A DNA stretch of 32,551 bases, taken from the NCBI GenBank assembly GCA_015056475.1, contig SVGF01000008.1, forward strand, positions 1-32,551. Direction: 5' to 3'. Position 1 is the stretch's first letter. Every line of letters begins with the position of its first letter. Position numbers and translations under genes: made by a program. This stretch comes from Clostridiales bacterium (lineage in GTDB: Bacteria; Bacillota; Clostridia; HGM11327). Shown in pieces: positions 25,880 through 32,551 of the stretch. A model generated the notes under the pieces. That model saw nothing but the letters and a program-made list of their open reading frames with translations, was not told the DNA's origin and ran no database searches.

Positions 25880-27043
25880 TCAATCGGCACAAGCCGCAAC
25901 TATCACGTCAACAGCGTACCTTAGCTGTTCCCACGTGATGCTCAGCGGTGGCAAAAGTCTTACCTTATTCTTTGCTTTGATTACCAAAACACCGTTTTCT
26001 CTACACTCGGTAATTACAGCGGATGCGTCTTTTTTTGTTTCAATGCCGATCATCAATCCTTTACCGCTGACGCTTATTACACCGTCAGCCTTTGACAATC
26101 TTTCAAACACCATATCGGATTTTGCCTGCACTTCGGCAAGAAATTCATCCGTTAGACGGCTGATAACGTTTATCGCACCTGCGCAAGCCACGGGGTTTCC
26201 GCCAAAAGTGGATCCGTGATCCGAGCTTTGAAGCACGTTTTGCACCTTCTCGCTCATAACGCATGCGCCTATAGGCAAACCGCCACCCAAGCCCTTAGCC
26301 GTTGTGAACAGATCGGGTGTGATACCGTAGTGCATATATCCATAGAGCTTACCGGTTCTGCCGTTACCCGTCTGAACTTCATCGACGATCAACAATATAT
26401 CGTTTTCGTCGGCAATCTGCTTCATTTCTTTTACAAACTGCTCGTCAAGTGGTAATACACCACCCTCACCCTGCACAGTTTCAAACATTATTGCCGCAAT
26501 CTTATGCTCTGCCACTTTAGATTTAACATCATCAATGTTATTTGCCTCAGCATATACAAAGCCCTCAGTTAATGGCAAGAACTGGCTATGAAATACGTCC
26601 TGACCTGTTGCAGCAAGTGTTGTAAGTGTTCTGCCGTGGAAGCTGTTTTTAAGCGTAAGTATTGTATAATAATCGCTGCCCTTTGTCTGCATTGCATATT
26701 TTCTTGCTACCTTTATAGCGCATTCATTTGCCTCCGCACCGGAATTTCCAAAGAAAACCTTCTTCATGCCCGTTTTTTCGCACAAAAGCTTAGCAAGTTG
26801 AGCGCACGGGCGTGTATAGTAGAGATTTGACATGTGCTGGAGAGTATTCAACTGCTCTGTTACAGCCTTTACCCACTCATCATCTGCTATACCAAACGTA
26901 TTTACCGCGATTCCGCTGCCCATATCTACGTACTCCTTGCCGTTTGAATCAACGACCATCGCACCCTTACCCGAAACTATTTCTATCGGGAATCTGCCGT
27001 ATGTATTTGCAACGTAAGTGTTATCCATTTCAAAAATATTCAT
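25880..27043 (-). CDS. argD: Acetylornithine aminotransferase ArgD
   Basis: A 387-residue class III PLP aminotransferase converting N-acetylglutamate semialdehyde to acetylornithine. FFGNSGAEANECAIKVARKY, FHGRTLTTLAATGQ, LLIVDEVQTGNGRTG (Asp221) and TTAKGLGGGLPIGA with PLP Lys250 are clear. Related enzymes acting on ornithine or GABA look similar, but the arginine operon context settles the assignment. The ATG at 27043 follows AGGTG, 16 bases after argB. Confidence 0.95.
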   Translation of the reverse strand: MNIFEMDNTYVANTYGRFPIEIVSGKGAMVVDSNGKEYVDMGSGIAVNTFGIADDEWVKAVTEQLNTLQHMSNLYYTRPCAQLAKLLCEKTGMKKVFFGNSGAEANECAIKVARKYAMQTKGSDYYTILTLKNSFHGRTLTTLAATGQDVFHSQFLPLTEGFVYAEANNIDDVKSKVAEHKIAAIMFETVQGEGGVLPLDEQFVKEMKQIADENDILLIVDEVQTGNGRTGKLYGYMHYGITPDLFTTAKGLGGGLPIGACVMSEKVQNVLQSSDHGSTFGGNPVACAGAINVISRLTDEFLAEVQAKSDMVFERLSKADGVISVSGKGLMIGIETKKDASAVITECRENGVLVIKAKNKVRLLPPLSITWEQLRYAVDVIVAACAD

Positions 27044-27059
27044 ATTTACACCTGTCTAT

Positions 27060-27920
27060 TTATTCTTTCACAAACATTGTACCGATACCTTCATCGGTGA
27101 GTGTTTCGATAAGGATGGAATGAGGAATCGTTCCGTCAATGATGAATACCTGATTTACACCCCACTTGATAGCATTTGTGCAGCATTCAACCTTGGGAAG
27201 CATTCCGCCGGAAATGATACCGTCCTCAATGAGCTTGGGAGCTTCATCAAGAGTGATCTTTGGGATGAGCGTTTCAGGATCGTCCTTATCCTTCAAAATA
27301 CCGCTGATATCAGTCATCGAAATAAGGCTCTCAGCTCTAAGCTCGCCCGCTATCTTTGCCGCCGCTGTATCAGCGTTGATATTATAAACGTTACCTTCCT
27401 TGTCACAGCCAACCGTTGAAACAACGGGGATGTAGCCCTTGTCGATCACGTCAAGAATCGGCTGAACGTTTACGCTTGTTATCTCACCTACAAAGCCAAG
27501 TCTTTCATCCTTTACTGTCGCTTCGATCATGTGACCGTCCATACCCGAAAGACCGATTGACTTACCGCCCTTATTTTGGATGAGGTTAACAAGACTCTTG
27601 TTGATCTTGCCCGCCAAAACCATTTGAACGATATCAACCGTTTCCTTGTCTGTAACTCTGAGTCCGTCAACAAACTGTGTCTGCTTACCGACTCTCTTGA
27701 GCATATCCGTGATCTCAGGACCACCACCGTGAACAAGCACGGGCTTTACACCGATAAGTGAAAGCAAAACGATGTCGCGCATAACGGAATCCTTGAGCTT
27801 TTCATTTATCATAGCGTTACCGCCGTATTTGATAACAATAATCTTTCCTGTATATTTTTGTATGTAAGGAAGCGCGTGAACGAGTATTCTTGCGCGCTCC
27901 GCATTTGATATAGTTGACAT
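27060..27920 (-). CDS. argB: Acetylglutamate kinase ArgB
   Basis: A 286-residue amino-acid kinase phosphorylating N-acetylglutamate. KYGGNAM (phosphate loop lysine), VHGGGPEI, LSGMDG and NINADTAAAKIAGEL are typical. The N-terminus carries an extra helix (ILVHALPYIQKYTGK) like that of arginine-inhibited hexameric kinases from Pseudomonas and Thermotoga, so feedback inhibition by arginine is likely by analogy. The ATG at 27920 follows GGAGAT. Confidence 0.96.
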   Translation of the reverse strand: MSTISNAERARILVHALPYIQKYTGKIIVIKYGGNAMINEKLKDSVMRDIVLLSLIGVKPVLVHGGGPEITDMLKRVGKQTQFVDGLRVTDKETVDIVQMVLAGKINKSLVNLIQNKGGKSIGLSGMDGHMIEATVKDERLGFVGEITSVNVQPILDVIDKGYIPVVSTVGCDKEGNVYNINADTAAAKIAGELRAESLISMTDISGILKDKDDPETLIPKITLDEAPKLIEDGIISGGMLPKVECCTNAIKWGVNQVFIIDGTIPHSILIETLTDEGIGTMFVKE

Positions 27921-27942
27921 ATTATCTCCTTTTTAATGCCAA

Positions 27943-27965
27943 GAGCGTGAACTTTAGCCACGCTC
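27943..27965 (-). other. Intercistronic hairpin between argJ and argB
   Basis: GAGCGTG and CACGCTC form a 7-bp stem with a 9-base loop. The following minus-strand bases (TTGGCATTAAAAAGG) have no T run, so it is not a classical terminator. It lies just upstream of the argB ribosome site. Confidence 0.4.
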
Positions 27966-27972
27966 CGATTGA

Positions 27973-29184
27973 TTACGTTCTGTAATCGCCGTTTATCTTT
28001 ACGTATTCGTACGTGAGGTCGCAGCCCCAAGCTGTTGATGAGAATTCGCCGTCATTCAATGCAACGTTGATGCCGATCTCATTCTCAAGAAGAATCTCCT
28101 TTGCTATCTCCTCGGAGAAATCCACGCCTGCGCCATTCTTACATACCTCAATAGTGCCCTTAGCTGAAGTAAAGCTTACGTCTATCTTTGTAACGTCAAC
28201 GTCAGCACCGCTGTAGCCTATTGCACAAAGAACTCTGCCCCAGTTTGCATCCGCGCCGAACATTGCCGCCTTTGTGAGTGACGAGCAAATAACTGATTTT
28301 GCAACCGTCTTTGCGATCGCATCACTCTTTGCCCCCGTTACCTTGCACTCAAGAAGCTTTGTAGCGCCTTCACCGTCACCCGCAATACATCTGCAAAGGT
28401 AAACCGTAACCGTGTTCAGAGCCTTCATAAATGCGTTGAACGCCTCGCCGTCCTCGGTTATTTCATTATTACCTGCCATACCGTTTGCAAGTACTGTAAC
28501 CATGTCGTTTGTGGAAGTATCACCGTCAACCGAAACCATATTAAAAGTGCTCTTAATATCGGTTGAAAGTGCCTTTTGAAGCATATTGGGAGCTATCGCA
28601 CAGTCCGTTGTGATGAAAACAAGCATTGTTGCCATATTGGGGTGGATCATGCCGGAGCCCTTTGCGATACCACCGATCTTGCACTCAACGCCGTCAATAT
28701 CAAACGAAACTGCTATCTGCTTGAGTCTTGTATCGGTAGTCATGATGCCTTCAGCCGCTTCCTCGCTGTTATTACCTAAAGCTTTTACAAGCGCAGGAAT
28801 GCCGTCTGCTATGGGTGTTACGTCGAGAGGCTGACCTATAACGCCCGTGGACGCTACAACAACGTCATTTGTATCAATATTGAGCGCATCCGCAATAAGA
28901 TCGCTCATCTTCTCGGCTACCTCAACGCCGTTTGCGTTGCAAGTATTTGCATTACCGCTGTTACAGATAACCGCTTGCGCAAAACCGTCTGCAACGTTTT
29001 TTTTTGTAACTGCAATGGGAGCACCCTTTACAAGATTGGTTGTATAAACACAAGCTACACTCGCTTTCTTTTCGCTGTAAATAAGAGCGAGGTCCCTTTT
29101 TGTTCTGTTTTTACGGATACCGCAATGCACGCCGCTTGCAGTAAATCCCTTTGCGGCACAAACGCCACCATCTATTATTTTCAT
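27973..29184 (-). CDS. argJ: Bifunctional ornithine acetyltransferase / N-acetylglutamate synthase ArgJ
   Basis: A 403-residue Ntn-type enzyme that moves the acetyl group from acetylornithine to glutamate, recycling acetyl. Autocleavage would occur before Thr186 in KGSGMIHPNMATML, the conserved site that creates the alpha and beta chains. VICNSGNAN and ASTGVIG are also diagnostic. The start is set at ATG 29184 after AAAGGG; in-frame starts further upstream lie inside argC. No argA or argE is in the window, as expected for a cyclic pathway. Confidence 0.95.
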   Translation of the reverse strand: MKIIDGGVCAAKGFTASGVHCGIRKNRTKRDLALIYSEKKASVACVYTTNLVKGAPIAVTKKNVADGFAQAVICNSGNANTCNANGVEVAEKMSDLIADALNIDTNDVVVASTGVIGQPLDVTPIADGIPALVKALGNNSEEAAEGIMTTDTRLKQIAVSFDIDGVECKIGGIAKGSGMIHPNMATMLVFITTDCAIAPNMLQKALSTDIKSTFNMVSVDGDTSTNDMVTVLANGMAGNNEITEDGEAFNAFMKALNTVTVYLCRCIAGDGEGATKLLECKVTGAKSDAIAKTVAKSVICSSLTKAAMFGADANWGRVLCAIGYSGADVDVTKIDVSFTSAKGTIEVCKNGAGVDFSEEIAKEILLENEIGINVALNDGEFSSTAWGCDLTYEYVKINGDYRT

Positions 29185-29200
29185 ATTATTCCCTTTCATA

Positions 29201-30133
29201 TTACAACTCGAGGCACTTGCACTCATCCTCGCCCAAAACTATGTTTAGACACTCAACCGCCGCGCCACTTGCACCCTTGCCGAGGTTGTCATATCTTGCA
29301 ACGAGGATAATTCTGTCGTCATTACCGTAAACAGACACCTGCATGCTATCCTTTGAAGATAGTGCACCTGCAGAGAGGAAGCCTGCCTCATCGGCATTTT
29401 CTACGTATTTAACGAGCTCGCCTGAATACTTTGCCTTGTATGCGTTTTTGATGTCCTCAACTGTTTTTGAGTCGCAAAGCTGTTGCTTAAAAAGCGCTAC
29501 CGTAACCTCCATGCCGCTGTAAAAATCAGCAACTATCGGGCAGAAGATTGGAGCATTATTGATACCCGTTACAGCCTGCATTTCCTTTAAGTGCTTATGC
29601 TTTTGTATTATGCCGTACTGTCTGGGAGCATCAAGCAAAGCACATCTTGCTTCGTCATCATACTCAGCGATCATCTTTTTGCCGCCACCGCTGTAGCCCG
29701 TGAGCGAATGGCAAGTAAGCAAAGCATCTGCACTGATGATCCCTGCTTCAACAAGTGGGTAAACAAGCGCGATAAATCCGCTTGCATGGCATCCGGGGAC
29801 TGCTATCCTCTTGGAGGACTTTATCTTGTTAAGATGCGCCTCGCCAAGCTCGGGAAAGCCGTATGCCCAATCGAGGTTTGTCCTGTGCGCTGTGGATGTG
29901 TCAATAACCACAGTATTATCGTTTTCTATGAGCGAAACAGCCTCTATAGCCGCATCATCGGGAAGGCACAAAAACGCTACGTCAGCCGAATTAAGGGCTT
30001 TTTTTCTCGCCTCGGTGTTTTTTCTTTCTTCCTCAGAAAGTGTGATGAGCTCCACGTCATTTCTGTTTTCGAGTCGCTCGTATATTCTTAAGCCGGTTGT
30101 ACCTGCTTTGCCGTCAATAAATATCTTTTTCAT
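29201..30133 (-). CDS. argC: N-acetyl-gamma-glutamyl-phosphate reductase ArgC, short type
   Basis: A 310-residue NADPH enzyme of the shorter ArgC class (about 310 rather than 340-350 residues). The nucleotide loop is DGKAGTTGLRI and the active-site Cys115 lies in VPGCHASGF. TAHRTNLDWAYGFPEL matches the short class. The start lies one base past the argH stop (TAA-A-ATG), with only a weak GAAAG site, so translation is probably coupled to argH. Confidence 0.93.
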   Translation of the reverse strand: MKKIFIDGKAGTTGLRIYERLENRNDVELITLSEEERKNTEARKKALNSADVAFLCLPDDAAIEAVSLIENDNTVVIDTSTAHRTNLDWAYGFPELGEAHLNKIKSSKRIAVPGCHASGFIALVYPLVEAGIISADALLTCHSLTGYSGGGKKMIAEYDDEARCALLDAPRQYGIIQKHKHLKEMQAVTGINNAPIFCPIVADFYSGMEVTVALFKQQLCDSKTVEDIKNAYKAKYSGELVKYVENADEAGFLSAGALSSKDSMQVSVYGNDDRIILVARYDNLGKGASGAAVECLNIVLGEDECKCLEL

Positions 30134-30134
30134 T

Positions 30135-31520
30135 TTATTTTCTTTCGTTTGTCAAAAAATCGTCAACGTGATCGATCTGAGCCTTTACAGCCTCGGGACC
30201 TGCAGAACCCTCGGACGTACGCTTTGCGACACAAGTTTCAAGTTTTATAGCCTCGTAGAGGTCCGTATCAAAAAGCTCGTGTATCTGCTTATATTCGTCG
30301 ATAGTGATATCTTCAAGCACCTTGCCCTCGCTAACGCACTTTGCAACTGTTGTGCCCACTATCTTGTAAGCCGTTCTGAACGGAAGCCCCTTAACTACAA
30401 GGTAATCCGCAAGGTCGGTTGCATTTATAAAGCCTTTTTGTGCAGCCTTATACATATTGTCCTTATTTACCTTCATGGTTCTTACCATTGGAGCAAATAT
30501 GTTGAGGCATTTCTGCACGGTTTCAACCGCATCGAATATAGCTTCTTTGTCCTCCTGCATATCCTTATTGTATGCAAGGGGCAAGCCCTTAAGCGTTGTG
30601 AGCAACGCTACGAGGTCGCCGTAAACTCTGCCGGTCTTGCCGCGAACGAGCTCCGCCATGTCGGAATTCTTTTTCTGAGGCATTATGGATGATCCCGTTG
30701 TGAATGCATCGTCAAGCTCTACGTACTTAAATTCCCAGCTTGACCAAAGTATGATTTCTTCGGAAAAACGGGACAAATGCATCATTATTACGGAATACGC
30801 GCTCATAAGCTCAAGACAGAAATCTCTGTCTGAAACGCCATCCATGCTGTTGAGTGTGATGCCGTCAAATCCAAGATTCTCAGCAACCATTCTTCTGTTG
30901 ATGGGGTAAGTTGTACCAGCCAAAGCACATGAGCCGAGAGGTGAATAGTTCATCCTCTTGAGGGCATCCCTCAATCTGGAGCAGTCCCTCATAAGCATCA
31001 TAGCGTATGCCATCAGATGGTGAGCAAACGTTACGGGCTGTGCTCTCTGAAGATGAGTATAACCGGACATGATCGTGTTTACGTGCTGCTTTGCCTGCTC
31101 GTTTACAGCATCTATGAGCTCATACAAAAGCTCCAAGACGGTATTCGTTTCGTCGCGGAGATACATTCTCACGTCGAGCGCTACCTGATCGTTACGACTG
31201 CGCGCCGTGTGAAGTCTTTTACCTGTGTCGCCTATTCTCTTTGTAAGCTCTGCCTCTACGAACATGTGGATATCCTCTGCATCCATTGCGATTGCAAGCT
31301 TGCCGCTGTCGATATCGTTCAGAATATCACCCAAGGTGTCAATAATAAGCTTGCTTTCACTGTCCGTAATAATACCGCATGCAGCAAGCATTGCTGCGTG
31401 CTGCATAGAACCGGTAATATCCTGCTTGTACATTTTAGAATCAAAATGAATGGAAGAATTGAAGTCGTCAGCGTCCTTATTTACTGCGCCGGCAGTTCTT
31501 CCTGCCCACATTTTTTCCAT
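30135..31520 (-). CDS. argH: Argininosuccinate lyase ArgH
   Basis: A 461-residue enzyme of the fumarase/aspartase superfamily splitting argininosuccinate to arginine and fumarate. The superfamily signature GSSIMPQKKN is at 276-285, GYTHLQRAQP at 153-162 and HTARSRNDQV near 104-113. The ATG at 31520 follows AAAGGAT, 13 bases after argG. Confidence 0.97.
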   Translation of the reverse strand: MEKMWAGRTAGAVNKDADDFNSSIHFDSKMYKQDITGSMQHAAMLAACGIITDSESKLIIDTLGDILNDIDSGKLAIAMDAEDIHMFVEAELTKRIGDTGKRLHTARSRNDQVALDVRMYLRDETNTVLELLYELIDAVNEQAKQHVNTIMSGYTHLQRAQPVTFAHHLMAYAMMLMRDCSRLRDALKRMNYSPLGSCALAGTTYPINRRMVAENLGFDGITLNSMDGVSDRDFCLELMSAYSVIMMHLSRFSEEIILWSSWEFKYVELDDAFTTGSSIMPQKKNSDMAELVRGKTGRVYGDLVALLTTLKGLPLAYNKDMQEDKEAIFDAVETVQKCLNIFAPMVRTMKVNKDNMYKAAQKGFINATDLADYLVVKGLPFRTAYKIVGTTVAKCVSEGKVLEDITIDEYKQIHELFDTDLYEAIKLETCVAKRTSEGSAGPEAVKAQIDHVDDFLTNERK

Positions 31521-31533
31521 ATAATATCCTTTA

Positions 31534-32551
31534 TTACTTCTTGTTGTTCTTAGCGTTTACCTGAGCCTGAACCTTTATGGGCAAGCCAAAGAGGTTGATA
31601 AAGCCTGCGGAATCCTTCTGGTCGTAAACGTTATCTTCACCAAACGTTGCAATCTCCTCAGAGTAGAGAGAATAATCACTCCATGCACCAGCCTTGATGA
31701 TGTTGCCCTTGTAAAGCTTGAGCTTAACTGTACCTGTAACGTTTTCCTGTGTCTTGTCAACAAAAGCAGAGAGAGCTTCTCTCAAGGGTGTGAACCACTG
31801 ACCATTGTAAACGAGGTCTGCAAACGTGATTGCAAGCTCAGCCTTCTTGTGAGCTGTCATCTTATCAAGACAGAGTGTTTCGAGGTAGTTATGAGCAAAG
31901 TAAAGAATTGCACCGCCGGGAGTTTCATATACACCACGACACTTCATACCAACGAGTCTGTTTTCAACGATGTCGAGCAAGCCGATACCGTTAGCACCGC
32001 CAACCTTGTTGAGCTCAAGAATGATGTTCTTTGCGCTCATCTTCTCGCCGTTGAATGCAACCGGAACACCCTTTTCAAAGTCGAGAGTGATGTATGTGGG
32101 AACGTCGGGAGCTTCAATGGGAGAAACGCTCATTTCAAGGAAGCCCTTCTTTTCATACAAAGGCTCGTTGCCTGCATCCTCAAGATCAAGACCCTCATGA
32201 GAAAGATGCCACAAGTTCTTATCCTTGGAATAGTTTGTTTCTCTGTTTATCTTGAGGGGAACGTTGTGAGCCTCAGCATAGTCGATTTCCTCTTCTCTTG
32301 ACTTGATGGACCATTCTCTCCAGGGAGCAATGATGTGCATATCGGGAGCGAATGCCTTAATTGTAAGCTCAAAACGCACCTGATCGTTACCCTTACCCGT
32401 GCAGCCGTGGCAAATAGCGTCAGCGCCCTCCGCCTTTGCGATCTCAACGATTCTCTTTGCAATTACGGGACGAGCAAACGACGTACCGAGCATATACTCC
32501 TCGTAAAGAGCTCCTGCCTTAACTGTGGGAATAACGTATTCGTCAACAAAT
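31534..32551 (-). CDS. argG: Argininosuccinate synthase ArgG, N-terminus outside the window
   Basis: The last 338 codons plus stop are visible; the frame stays open to the right edge, so the start is missing. ArgG joins citrulline and aspartate using [33 protein letters not shown], the LWHLSHEG region, [29 protein letters not shown] and the C-terminal Ser-Tyr-rich [21 protein letters not shown] are family motifs. Gene order argG-argH begins the arginine operon as seen here. Its promoter is outside the window. Confidence 0.96.
   Translation of the reverse strand, partial: FVDEYVIPTVKAGALYEEYMLGTSFARPVIAKRIVEIAKAEGADAICHGCTGKGNDQVRFELTIKAFAPDMHIIAPWREWSIKSREEEIDYAEAHNVPLKINRETNYSKDKNLWHLSHEGLDLEDAGNEPLYEKKGFLEMSVSPIEAPDVPTYITLDFEKGVPVAFNGEKMSAKNIILELNKVGGANGIGLLDIVENRLVGMKCRGVYETPGGAILYFAHNYLETLCLDKMTAHKKAELAITFADLVYNGQWFTPLREALSAFVDKTQENVTGTVKLKLYKGNIIKAGAWSDYSLYSEEIATFGEDNVYDQKDSAGFINLFGLPIKVQAQVNAKNNKK

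Noticed and set aside
29811-30692. 293-codon open frame on the plus strand across argC and argH
   Set aside because: Antisense to two clear genes and spanning their junction, with Ser/Cys/Leu-rich composition typical of a shadow frame.

Overview
The window looks like a chromosomal segment of an anaerobic, low-to-medium GC Gram-positive bacterium (Bacillota, class Clostridia). This rests on strong AAGGAG or GAAAGGA ribosome sites before nearly every gene, consensus sigma-A-type promoters, a TrpR-like YerC regulator, formate-tetrahydrofolate ligase, a clostridial-type single-chain PurL, HisZ with short HisG, and the ArgJ acetyl cycle. The sequence does not fix the genus. No mobile element, CRISPR array, rRNA or tRNA was seen.

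Layout. (1) 1-101: the 5' end of a rhamnulokinase-like gene on the minus strand, divergent from (2) a plus-strand purine operon at 448-14120: purE, a purF homologue, purM, purN, an archaeal-type IMP cyclohydrolase (purO), a stand-alone AICAR transformylase, glyA, purD, purL and fhs. It has a near-perfect promoter at 358-386 and a strong terminator at 14147-14179. (3) 14302-15234: a separately transcribed glycine-rich, two-segment membrane protein of unknown function. (4) 15286-24080, minus strand: a complete histidine operon, yerC-hisZ-hisG-hisD-hisC-hisB-hisH-hisA-hisF-hisIE-small unknown protein-PHP histidinol phosphatase. Its promoter is covered by palindromes. (5) 24287-24631: an ArsR-family regulator. 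(6) 24872-32551, minus strand: an arginine operon, argG (5' end outside the window)-argH-argC-argJ-argB-argD-argF, ended by a terminator.

How the genes work together. The purine operon supplies most steps from PRPP to IMP plus the one-carbon donors: glyA makes glycine and methylene-THF, and fhs makes the 10-formyl-THF used by PurN and the AICAR transformylase. purC, purB and purK are not in this window. The histidine operon covers all ten steps from PRPP and ATP to histidine, and its AICAR by-product re-enters purine synthesis at the transformylase. The arginine operon covers glutamate to arginine by acetyl recycling.

Most notable points. The PurF homologue keeps its phosphoribosyltransferase site and iron-sulfur cysteines but lacks the catalytic cysteine and other glutaminase residues. 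The usual fused PurH is replaced by two separate genes, one of archaeal type. A 73-residue cysteine-containing protein of unknown function is translationally coupled inside an otherwise complete histidine operon. The yerC promoter carries three overlapping or adjacent palindromes that are good operator candidates.
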